Source: Rostratula benghalensis (taxonomy: Eukaryota; Chordata; Aves; Charadriiformes; Rostratulidae). Taken from it: 64,000 nucleotides of DNA. Shown here piece by piece: positions 49,940 through 60,775 of this stretch. Made by a program: the position numbers and the translations under genes. Position 1 is the stretch's first letter. Each line of letters begins with the position of its first letter. Where the stretch lies: NCBI GenBank assembly GCA_013399305.1, contig VXAI01000160.1, positions 1,399,648 through 1,463,647 on the forward strand. Direction: 5' to 3'. The notes under the pieces were generated by a model, which made no database searches, was not told where the DNA came from, and saw only the letters and a list, made by a program, of their open reading frames with translations.

Positions 49940-52394
49940 AAAATTTCTGTTTATATTACTGCTGTTCCCTTACTTATTCACCCTGTGCACAGAATGAATT
50001 AGAATCCCATTTGAAAAATAGCACACAGTTGTTCATAACCCCCCATATACCTCAGTATTCTCTATTTGGAGTTTCCAAACCTTAAATATTTGATTTTTGC
50101 CATCTGATTTTTGAAGAGAGAAGGAAACTGAAATGTATTTTTATATGTTTGTGACAACCTTCTATTCTGCGCTCTAACAAGTATTTGAACTACAACCTTC
50201 ACAGCTGAGGCTGTTATTCCTTGTAGTAGGAGACAATTATTATCTCAGCAGGGAATAGACAAACTGATCATGTTTGATCATGGGGTTTGGAGGGACCTCA
50301 GCATAGGCTGACTTTCTTCAGCTTCCTATCATGGAAGTTTTTGGCCAGGTGTGAGGAAAGAATTATTTGGGTAATTTTGGTGCTAAGGAAGCGTGAAAGA
50401 CTTTATATGCCTTTTGCTTTTAAGAGAACAAATTTTAGCATATTTTGCTCTGAATACAGATTTTTTTCTGGAAGAAAGGTAAATGTGGAAACAGAGTAGA
50501 AGACACATAGATGAGCTGTGACTGGCAGAAGACAGTATATAGCATTGTTATTAAACATAGGTGCTGCTGACCTCAGAAAGCCAACAAAAGTCTCTCCAAG
50601 TTTAAGTAGACTGGGAGCAATTTGGGGCAAGTTGCATGTTTTCTGATATGTTACTACACTACCTAAATGTTGTTGCTTACAGAACCTACTAACCACTGCA
50701 GCAACAAATATGACCAAAAAATAATAATTAAAAAAAAAACTTAATACATTAGTAATAATACTACACAGGAGTATTGAAAAAAATATGTTCAGGTGAGGAT
50801 TCAGGGGCATTGTGCAAGCTTTTTCCCTCCCTGTAATTAAGAATTTTGCCCCTCAAGAATTTTTTTTAAAGAAAAATAAAAGATAAAAATATTTTTTCAT
50901 AAATATGCATTTCCTTTTTACAGAGTTAGCATGAAACACTGAATTTTTGTATCTCCCATGATTGAAGTATGAGTAATTGCACATATAATTGAACTGCCAG
51001 ATATAATTTCTCTGATTAGGAATGTACAGATTTCAGTTTGGTTTTCTAGCTTGAAACTGATCTAGCATCATAGATTTGTGGGTTAATATGATCTATTGAG
51101 ATAGATTTCCATTGGTTTCTTCATACAAAATAGAGTCAGGCAATTCACAAACACTTAATTCTATTAAAGATTAATTCCATTAAAATGTTGTCATGGTTCT
51201 GAAGTGATAAATGTGACAGCAATGAGCTCGATTCATGCCTACGATACACTGAATTTCACATGCCTCTTTGAGGGCAGATCTTTCAGATAGGGAAATTTTG
51301 TCTGGATGTGGGCTACTACCACACAAAATATACATGATTTCAGGAAACTGGAACCCATCTATTCAGCATTAAACGGTCAGGGTGTCTTAACTACACATTA
51401 AAGCTGTCAGCAAGCTAAAGATATGTTAAAAAAGACAGTAACAAAATCACTGCTTAATTTTTCCTGAACCTGCACCCACCTTTAGCAATTGTTTGCATCA
51501 CAATCCACCTGTGCTTGCAATGCAGACTTCATGACAATGGAATTTTGCTCGAAGTCATAATTTTCATCATTCCTGGACAGCTTATTTAGCCCATGTTTCA
51601 CGAGACACAGCAGAGGAAAATCCAGGATGTTTGATACATCACTCACATCAACCCAGACCTCTTCAGGAGCAGCAAGAGAGGGTCAAAGGCATTTAGAAAT
51701 AATAATAAAAAAAAATATCTAGGAATGAGTTATCCAGTGCAACATGAGACAGTTATCTTTAGAATCTTAAACTCCAGAGGAGGAGAAGAAAAATAATTAC
51801 ATTAACAAAAATTCCCTTTGTAAATCCTGCTTTGTAAAGGAGAAATCACAAAGCAAGAGAGTAGAGGGTCATGGGAGCTTTTAAATTAAAGCAAAAAAAT
51901 GAAAAATAGCACCTCTGTCACAACAAACAGTAAAACTTTCCAGTACAGTTCAGGCCTACTTGAAAGGCTGTGAGAGATGTTACTGAAATTAGAAATATTG
52001 TTCATGCTGAATTGAGGTGCATTAACATACAAGTTTTACTAGAAAGCATATATACTTCTGAGTACAACCATATAAGAAGCATATAAACTCTGAAAAGGAT
52101 ACTTGTAAGATAGGTTTAGTTAACCTAAACACTTCCAATCCATCAACTAAATGGTTCAAATATTTCCCATATGCTAACTGTAAATAAGAGAGGCAGGGTT
52201 CATAAATTCAGTATATTGCTTTGTTGTCTGTGAATTTTCCAATTGGAGCAATTATAGCTTTGCCATTTCTTTAATAAATCTTTTTATTAATTTTTGATGC
52301 ATATAAATATACATAAGTCATAAATATGAACAAATAGTGCAAAAATAGAATAATACTGAAGAAAATGCAAATTACATTAGTTTATAACACCAAC
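49940..52394. other. Unique AT-rich DNA, no gene seen
   Basis: The 135-codon reverse frame at 50403-50810 is rich in F, L and I because of T-runs, and it has no recognisable domain. Bases 51068-51115 (catagatttgtgggtt...tgatctattgagat) may be a tiny remnant of an ancient CR1 3' end. Confidence 0.45.
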
Positions 52395-52545
52395 AATAAT
52401 ATGCATTTCTACAACACTTTCCATTCAGTTGTCTCTGAACGTCCTACAACTATTATGTATTTTCAAGACCTCTGTGAGAAGGGGAAGCATTAGTATCTAC
52501 TTTTAAACTGGTTTCAAGTTTTTAAGTGCCTGCTAATTTCAGGTC
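52395..52545. repeat. Ancient amniote retroposon relic (MIR/L3 type)
   Basis: acaacactttccattcag, gtctctgaacgtcctacaac, tattatgtattttcaagacc, tctgtgagaaggggaagcat and tagtatctacttttaaactg follow the order of an old amniote consensus: agcacctttcattcaaagat, ctctaagcgctttacaaact, ctctgtgaggtagggaagta, ttattatccccattttaca. Highly diverged. Confidence 0.55.
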
Positions 52546-54430
52546 CCTCTTGGGAGAAGGGGGTGGCTAAAGGAAGAACCAATAGGAAATCCCAAACAAT
52601 CAATAATAAAAATGCCCTTTTTTCAGTCATTGGTTTACTTAAGGATTTCCTTGGACTTTGAGAGAAGAGGAGGATTTAGTCTTAAGTGTATGTCAGGAAA
52701 AGACTATAGTCCAGGACTCCTAATTTTCAGCCTGATTTTCCATACATCAATTCATCCTATCCTTGTTGTCTTGTTAGGGTTGGAATATCACTGCTCGGTA
52801 ACAGTAGATCAAGTTGTGCTATTCCACCTCCCAGCATGACACCTTACCCCTTGAGGACATCCACTGTTTGCAGTCTCAATCTCTCTGTGCTGTTTGCAGT
52901 AGAGCAAAGTTTCCAAGGAAACTCTTTCTGCAATAACTATCGAGGCACCTACATTCTGCCACCAAGAATGAGATATTGTCCTCCCGTTGTCTTTTCAGAC
53001 TCTGTAGAAATTTACTGTCTTTTCTTATTTTAGGCTTTAACACCATGTTAAAAAGAATATGAATAACAAAACTATAATGTTCTCTTAATGTCTTGAAAGG
53101 GAATAGTCTGATACAACTTCCTCTTTATGCAAAATATTTGTCTGGAGAATAATGGTATTTTAAAATATCAATACAATTATCTCAACAGACACATTACCAC
53201 AGAGACCTTTTTTCATTTCTTAAAAAAAGGGGAAAAAAAAAAACACAACAAAACCAAACAGAAGCAAAAAAAGGAAAATAGAAGGTATACCCTATTCAGA
53301 GAGCTGAATTTGTACCTGCTTGCTATGTACTACATCAACAGACTTGACAGAAAATTGATCCAGGAGTTATTTCAAGACTATGTAACCCAAATCCGTATTA
53401 CGATGTTGGGGAAATGTCCTGGTTTCAGGAAATTAAACGAACCTTAATCATTTCAATTCACCAGTCTCTTATGATTTGTTCATATGATTTCACTAGGTAG
53501 TTTGATATGTTGTTTAAGAATATTCTGTTAAATTAGTAATATTTACAATAATTTCTCTCCATCCCTGCAGGGATAATAGAACATTATAACAGTTTGCTCA
53601 CAGAGAAAGCTCTCTACTTTCAGCTCCTTTTCTGTTAAATCTAAATATCAGCTTGCCTTTCTAGCAGCACTGACACATTTATTCAGTGTAGATCAAACAA
53701 AGGGGTGTAAAATGACAAGGAAAGATTCAGGGAGACTGGTAATGCTAAAGAGGACACCAAAATCCCCAGAAAGAGGAGCTGGAGTAAGAAACCTCTGTAC
53801 AGGATGTCTCACAACAGTTTGCCAGGATTGTGACATTTTTATAGATAATTTTGAGTTTTGTCCTGAGATATTGTACCTCTTTTGCAACATCCAGGAAACC
53901 TGGCAGCTCTGCAAGAAGGTAGAATACACTGTACAGACAGAGGTTCTTGTGTCGTCTTCTTTGCCCGCTCTCCTTTGCTTGGAAAAATCATACTAAACAG
54001 TATTACTTATAAGTCATAATCTTTCACAAAATTTATTTTGGGGGAATGTTAATGGATCACACAAGATGTAAATAGCACAGAGGAGCCCCTTTCAATCCCC
54101 ATACCTATATGCTCATGCATAAAAACCATCTTGGCGTTGACTGATGATGGCTTCTAAATATGACAGATCACGAATATCTAGCTCATTTGTTTCCTTCTCT
54201 TTCATAGAAGATGTGATTATTGGCTATGAAATTTACCTAAATAAAGATTGTGTGTGGAGCAGATTTTATGCCTTTAATTACAAAGAAGAGTTAGTTAACG
54301 TTGTTGCACCAGCCTTCCTCTCTGTTACAGGCTGATTCTACACAGTCCTTACAGAAAAAGGAGTGCCTATAAAATGGGAGTGAAACAAGCAAGGCAAACC
54401 TGGGAGGGGACCTGTTGTAAATGTTGTAGC
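52546..54430. other. Unique DNA with an A-rich tract, no gene seen
   Basis: An A/C-rich low-complexity tract lies at 53223-53280. The open frames at 53127-53447 and 53712-53996 have no recognised domains. Confidence 0.5.
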
Positions 54431-55057
54431 CTAGGTGGGTCTCTGGAGGTTTCCTGGCAGGCTACTGAGCCTGGAGAGTCCTGCGTGTCTTGGGAGATCC
54501 TGATTATAAACCTCTCTTTTTAGCAAGTGAGTGGGTGGTTCATAATTTTGGGAGAAGAGGGCTCTGAACTGCCTTGCTTTCAGGCCTTCTGACTGCAGCG
54601 GTGGCAGGTCTGGCTTCAATTCTGAAAAGAGAGAGGGGTTTTTTGCCAAATTTTCTAACCCAAGTACCTGCATTGTTACATGCTTAGCGCTGACATGCAA
54701 ATACTGACGCTCATACATATGTATGAATATGTCAGTGTCGGTCTTCAGCCGTGGATAGCTGTATGCTTGACTGGCATGTGTGTTGCTGATTACTTGATTC
54801 TTGGATTCCAATGATTTTTTGAGACAGCTGAAACCCCAATTTTTTGCATTTTGTTTATTTAGTGAAATACCAAAAAAAGAAGAGGAGGCGAAGGTTGATT
54901 TAAGTTTGGAGTTTTGTTTTTCAAGGGTTTTTTTTTTTTTTTTCCTTTGGCTTTGGTGTTTTCTCTTAAGCTGTGTTTCAGCTTGCAGCAAGTGGTTGGC
55001 CACCCCTACCCTTCTGGTTCCTTGCTTTCTTTTACACTCTTCCAGAACATGTTTCAT
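54431..55057 (-). other. Longest open frame in window (208 codons), unrecognised
   Basis: An ATG at 55055-55057 opens 208 codons to a TAG; an in-frame TAA lies seven codons upstream of the ATG, so the frame is open almost from stop to stop. The product is basic near the N-terminus. A lysine run near residue 40 comes from the T16 tract at 54928-54943, which is a slippage-prone repeat unlikely inside a constrained coding exon. No signal peptide, membrane segment or known domain is visible. It is about 70 codons longer than the next open frame. It may be chance in a locally GC-richer stretch or part of an unrecognised transcript. Confidence 0.18.
54928..54943 (+). repeat. T16 homopolymer
   Basis: Sixteen consecutive T within the 208-codon reverse frame. 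Confidence 0.85.
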
Positions 55058-58000
55058 GCCTTCCCTCTTTCTTGTTTAGACTAAATTAGCCAATGAACAA
55101 CCTGACCCAGCTGCTTAGCTGTTCCCTGATCTGCATTTTACTTCTTAATGAGCTCAGAGTGACAAGCTATTTAGGCTGCTCGTTCCAGCATCAGCTCTGA
55201 CTCCATCTGTAACTTTAGTGCCACTTCTTTGTCAGCAATGCCAATTACAAATGTGTGCCTTTCTAATTTACAGCACTCTAGTTATAACGCCCACGCTGTG
55301 CTCCGTGTGTTCTCTCTTTGCTTCTACTGTTTGTAGTCACCTGAGCAGACCTTCAGATTGTCAGAGCAGAGGTCTGCTACATGGCTGGCGTTGATCAGCT
55401 ATCTATAGCACCATATACAATTTGGCACTGCATAGATCATTTGCTCCCTTTCATCTGCCCTGAATTTGGAAAGCTCCATCGGTTCGTACGGGGTTCTACG
55501 AACCTGTCTGTGCATTGATCCTTCTGTGAACTGGCAATCCTGGAGCAAATGTGTTCCCTCACATATGATACTGCAATATGGGAAAAAGAATTACTTACTA
55601 TGCATCTGTAGGGCTATATTATATTTTTCTTGGCCTCCCCCACGTTCATCTGCAGAAAAATCTTAAATATGTTCCTCTTTTGCCCGTGAGCAGTAACTAG
55701 GACTTGATCCATTTCTTTGTGTGTATTGTTAAAAATGCAGAACATCCTGAAGTCTCTGCTCAGGCAAGTACAATTGCAGTAAGCATTCTCCATTTCCAGT
55801 GGCTTGTAATTCGGTCTACTGAGCAGCTGAAAATGAATCTGCTCTTTTCTGTTGCTTTTGCTGCTGCGTGTGCATCCTCTTTCGAACAGTTGGTCTTCTC
55901 AGGACTGAGACTTGTATCTACAAAGATGTTTAAGGGGATTCTAAAGGAAGCAATCTGTTTGGCTCATTAGATTCTCAAAGAGACAGTTCCTCAGACTTAA
56001 TGGCCGGTATATTTTAAATTAATTAAAAGAGATAACTACTTCACATTGTTCATAATCTACTTTTGGTTTTTCATTTTGTCATGATTCTGTTGCTGTTCCA
56101 ACTGGTTGGATGTAGAAAGACCACTATTATCTCTAGCCGTGCTGGACAATGCAAGAACAGTCTTAGACTGTGTGGTTTCATCGATGAGTGTTTTTTTCTT
56201 CTGCTAAATTTTTCTCGCCAGTTTTGACCATATCTTAGAAAATGCGAAATACCCTCAGTTTTTGTAAGCAGTGTGAGGAAAGAGGGAAATCCCAAGAAAT
56301 GCTTCCGGTAGGATTTGGCTCATATCTCTTAAGGCAGGACAACAGGCTTCTGAGAGTTACCAGGCCATTGGTAACTGGACGTTTCGTCAGATCCCATGTG
56401 GTGCTTTCTGCTGAAATGAGTGTGCATCAGCCAAAGTATTCCTGAAATTATTAACCCCATGGACAGTGAAAGTAGAACTTTACTTGATGTGTAATTGGAA
56501 GAAGCAGTAGAGTGCAATATTTAGCATCTATTTCTACATTATTCTTTTTTCGTCAGGAAAAAAAAAAAGAAAGAGTCTTGGGTTATAATTATTATTCAGG
56601 GAGTAAAATCGTTAAAAAGATGTGTGTTGCATTCATATAGGTAATGAAAAGAACCTGTAAACCAGAAATTCTTGTATTAGAAAGTTTAGATCACGAGCCT
56701 GTAGAGCTATCCATGTAGACTGCTGAGTTCAAACAGCCCCATTTGACAAGGCTGTATGTGGATTGATTTTGAACCATTTATGATCTCTTTCTAATAACTA
56801 TTCTGGACATAACTCAGTTTTGCAGGAGAACAAAACAGCAATGGACAAGCTGCTCAGCATTTAGAGTTTCACAAACAGCTGATAACTAAACTAAGAAATT
56901 TGCATAGATTATTAAAAATGCTATCAAATTTTCAAATTTTATCAGAAATTCTACTCCAAATGCTTCGGCAAAGGGAAGGGATCTTTGGGAAAATGCATAA
57001 AAGCTGATTTATACAGCTAGCATAGTGCAGAACTGAACAACATATCTGGTTTATTATAATTAAACAAGGATAGAAACTGTAAGTGATGTTGATAACTAAA
57101 CCTTTAATTTTTAGTACTGTAGGATTCAGTTTGTTTATCTCTTTGTTGAAGATTCCTAACTGAAAGGCCAGGAAAGCTGTGAAAATTATGGTCATAATTT
57201 TAAAATAGAACCATAAGTATTGGTGTTTGTGCCTGAAGAAATTAGAATTACTTTTCTTGTCCTGTTTTGAGTTATTTTTTTTCTTCTGTTGTGAGTAGCT
57301 CAAGCTCATTTGAAAAGAAAGAATTACAAATGTTCTAGTCTAATTTCCACATGAGAGGCTGTGTTGATGTCTGTAAGTGTCACAGTTAAATAACTTCTTT
57401 TAAATTAGTGTGGAATTCTACTTATAAGATCCTCTCTTTACCTCAATCCTTTTTAAGTCTATTGTGAACAGGAGTGAAACCATTTTAGACAAATTATTTT
57501 AGATACAATAAGGAGATGTTATTCTGATCACAGAGTCTGTTTTCTACTACTGTCCTCCTCCTCTGCCTCTCCATTCTTTTTCTTAGGGAACACGCTAGGG
57601 GAAGTGCTGCAGGGACAAACGCAGAGGTGTACAGGTCGTGTTGTGGCCTGGCTATTCCTTAGCTGGTAGAAGAGCTACAGGGCATGATTACAAGATGGCA
57701 CAATTTAGGGCAGCCCTGAGGCTCCTCTAAATTACACTGGGGCTGAACAGTCCTCAGAAGGCCCTGGGAACTGAGACTGTCTTTGTCACCTTCTTCCGTT
57801 CCTGCACTGAGACTACTTTAGGCAATGAATGAAAGTTACTTTAGGCAAGTGAAAACTGGAGAGTTATGAATGTGTCATTTTTGAGCAGTAACTTTTAAGA
57901 TGTATAGGATCAAGATTTCACCATTAATTTCCATTGATATAACACCAGCTGAAGAGCTACTCCGTCAAAATGGGTCATTCTTTCCCAGACTTTTTTTTTT

Positions 58001-58074
58001 TTTCTAGATATGTCCATTTTTCTTGTGAGATAAAATTAATAAATTAATACATTTAAGTCTAAAAATATGCATGA
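55058..58074. other. Mostly unique DNA, locally CpG-richer, no gene seen
   Basis: Eight CpGs fall between 55288 and 55500, including a CpG-bearing hairpin at 55481-55504 (ggttcgta / tacgaacc, 8-base loop). Bases 57575-57810 are GC-richer (ctaaattacactggggctga) and may be an old unassigned repeat. A T13 run lies at 57991-58003. Confidence 0.45.
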
Positions 58075-58320
58075 CAATATTTTAGTTTAACTTCCTGTAT
58101 TACATAGGTCATTGAATCTCATCCTGTAATTTCTGCATTGAGCCCTATAACTTGTGGTTGAACTAGAACATACCTTTAAAAAACCTATTCGATATTGATT
58201 TAAGGACTCCCACTGAAAGAGAATCTACCATGGACCTCAGTGATTTGTTCCAGTGTTTAATTACCCTCAGTGTTAATATTGTGCATTTTATTTTCAATAC
58301 CTCTCTCTTTTAAACCAGCA
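58075..58320 (-). mobile_element. Ancient amniote-type CR1 3' relic, antisense
   Basis: tagtttaacttcctgtatta, cataggtcattgaatctcat, tttctgcattgagccctata, acttgtggttgaactagaac, ttgatttaaggactcccact, gagaatctaccatggacctc and cagtgtttaattaccctcag match, in order, the reverse complement of an old CR1 tail that is common in turtles and crocodilians. It is older and more diverged than the four avian CR1 copies in this window. Confidence 0.75.
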
Positions 58321-59042
58321 CAGTTTCAAAGGGCGAGGTAGGAGATTTTTTTACCGTACACGATTGAGAACTGCTCAGCACCAATCTCCTTGAAACAAAA
58401 CACATTGTTACTCTCTTCTTGCTCCTTTCCAGAGGTAATGATACATCAACAACCTTATGAAGCTCCCTGAGTACTACAGACATACCTGCAAACAACAGGA
58501 GCTCAAGCATGACATAAAAACAGACCCTCACCTCCTGGCGATTGCCAGAGAAAGAGGTACTTTTACAGGAGATGCAGAGGGTGAGGAGTTGTGTGCATCA
58601 GAGGGGCTAGGACTGAAGGTGCACTTACTCCCTGGCCTATAGGAGCCTCAAGGAGGTAGGGGTGAACTCCTTCCCCTGGGTGTGTGGCTGAAAGTACTGT
58701 GATTATGTTGGTCAGTTTGCAGCATATAACATTTTCCAGATTGGGATTTTTTCATAGCTTTCCATAGAAGTTAACATCGTGATGCAAGTGGCTGGAGAAT
58801 ATCAGCCTCTCCCCTCTAATTATAAGACATAAACTATTGCTAAAATGAAATAAAAATCTTTGCTTATTTGCAGGCTAACAGATGCTGCAAGAATAGCCAG
58901 TGGTTAAGAATTGGTTGCATCGCCTTCAGTGCAAGCTAAAGTCTTCTGTTCACAAATTAAACAGTACCGTTGGTGTACATTTTTCTCTTCTCTTCTCCTC
59001 TTCATCTCCAAATGTGCTTTAGTCCTAACCTAGAGGGACCAC

Positions 59043-59074
<32 letters not shown>

Positions 59075-59392
59075 TTATTCACTCCTTGGTCTCTCTGCTG
59101 AGACTGTCAAGCCAAGAATGCCAATTAGTTCAGCATTAACAAGCCTCTTTATGTGTTCTATTGGGCCTAAGAATTGACGGCTTCAATTCTGAATTTCTTT
59201 GGTTATGTGGATTTATGTTAAATTCTTGTTTCTCATGAAAATGTTCTCAAGCTTCTGGTTGGGCTGTAACTAATTGTTTCAGAATTGGAAGTGAGCGCAA
59301 ATCAAAATCTGGTCAGGTTACCCTTGGACTTGGATACACTACCAAATATAATCTGCACAGCTCATGCTTAACTGTGTTTACAGTGCTACTCT

Positions 59393-59423
<31 letters not shown>

Positions 59424-60354
59424 ATATCTAAAGCTGTGAAAGGCCTTATTTTTGTATTGGTGGCTGTGTCTAGGCCTGACAGCAAAGAGTGGGGTTTGAA
59501 AAAATCTTGTTCTGGGACAAATTTTGGAAAGTGAAAGAATTTTAAATCCACTCTATTCAGAATTCTTTGTACATTTTGGTCGATATTAGCCCATGCCCGT
59601 AAAAGTACCACAAGTGCTGACTACTTATGGGCTACAGTGGGGACATTGTGCTTTCTCCCTTGTTACCCTATATTCTTAGGAAGAGATTTTGGATAAACTT
59701 CACATAACCACGCTGCCCCACTTCACAGTTCCCCTTCTGTGTGTCTTTTAAGTGTCTTCTTAAAACTCTTTGAGGACTACAAAGAAAAAAATCTGGCAAC
59801 GATTAGGGTACTGTACTGCCGGGATCACAACCTATCTCAGTATCCTCTGTTTTCCTATTGCTTCCTTGTGCCTTCCCTTCCCATTGATCTCCGTTACAAG
59901 ACCGAGCAGGACTGATATTTTTGTGCCGGTTTGTACAGGGTCTGACCCCAACCCCTAAGGGTACAGGTTTATGGTGTAGATCCCTATGTTTCACAGTAAG
60001 ACCGATATGCAATAATCTCTAAGTGCCTTCAAAAGAGGCACGATCAGAGAGATTGTTTCTAACTCTGCTTTTTCATGGGCTGTACGGGAGTAGTCAGCAA
60101 GCATGAAAAATATCTCCATGCGTGATGTTTATAGCCCCCGTTGCATTAGTCAGCTTCCTTTAATAAATCAGATACAAGTTGTGACATGTTGTTAATTCGA
60201 TCACTAATAACCTGCTCAAATTGCAAATCTATGTCAGCAGGTTGGTGTTGATTAAGTTGTAGTCACTACTAACATATTGTTTTAAATGACTGATAAATTT
60301 TATTTGCTGCGGTGATAGACTGCCTGCTCTGTTGTGGTTTGGGTAGGGTTGGTG
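58321..60354. other. Unique DNA with an A/TA repeat, no gene seen
   Basis: An A12 run followed by about eight TA units lies at 59393-59425. Several stretches (for example 58860-58980) look compositionally like conserved non-coding DNA, but this cannot be judged without alignment. Confidence 0.45.
59393..59425 (+). repeat. A12 followed by (TA)8
   Basis: A homopolymer joined to a TA dinucleotide repeat. Confidence 0.85.
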
Positions 60355-60369
60355 TTTTTTTTTTTTTTT
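60355..60369 (+). repeat. T15 homopolymer
   Basis: Fifteen consecutive T followed by a C-rich run. Confidence 0.85.
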
Positions 60370-60404
60370 CCCCTTCCCCTTGTAAGCTTAGAAAATGACA
60401 CAAA

Positions 60405-60775
60405 TAGCCCCGAGGTGGTCCTCTATAGGCCTTTCTCTTCCTCCGTTTGCTGCAAAGAGAGCTGGTAGCCACTAGAGGGGAGGAGACTGCCGGCTTTCCT
60501 GAGCGCTTCACGCTAGAGCTTGAAGGTGCAGAGGCTGTCACCAGACTGGTTGCCCAAGGAAATGGTTTAAAATATGTTATGAAGGTTAGTAAAAAATAAA
60601 AATAAAAAATGTTTTTCCCCCCTGACCCCACTCCCCTTTAACGCATTTGAAATATTAATTTCTTGGCACATCGGCTCGCTTTGGAGCGTTACTATCTCAG
60701 GTGATAACTGGGGGAGGGAAAAATCCTACGGTAACAAGCATTTAAAATGCTACATCTGAAGGTAATGCGTTAAAT
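60405..60775. promoter_or_regulatory. Local CpG-enriched segment
   Basis: Eleven CpGs occur between 60411 and 60770, about one per 33 bp, against roughly six in the following 920 bp. That density is unusual in this window, although it is far below a classic CpG island in size and GC content. No TATA box, initiator or adjoining open frame identifies a promoter. Confidence 0.3.

Noticed and set aside
50403..50810. 135-codon hydrophobic minus-strand frame, membrane-like
   Set aside because: The hydrophobicity comes from A/T-rich DNA; no family resemblance.
51068..51115. catagatttgtgggtt...gatctattgagat, like an old CR1 3' end
   Set aside because: Resemblance is limited to about 45 diverged bases; noted only inside the surrounding stretch.
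53408..53425. tgtcctggtttcagg, like the first bases of a common bird ERV LTR
   Set aside because: The sequence that should follow is absent.
59190..59215. tctttggttat, the 5' part of miR-9
   Set aside because: The match stops after 11 bases and no precursor-like opposite arm is present.
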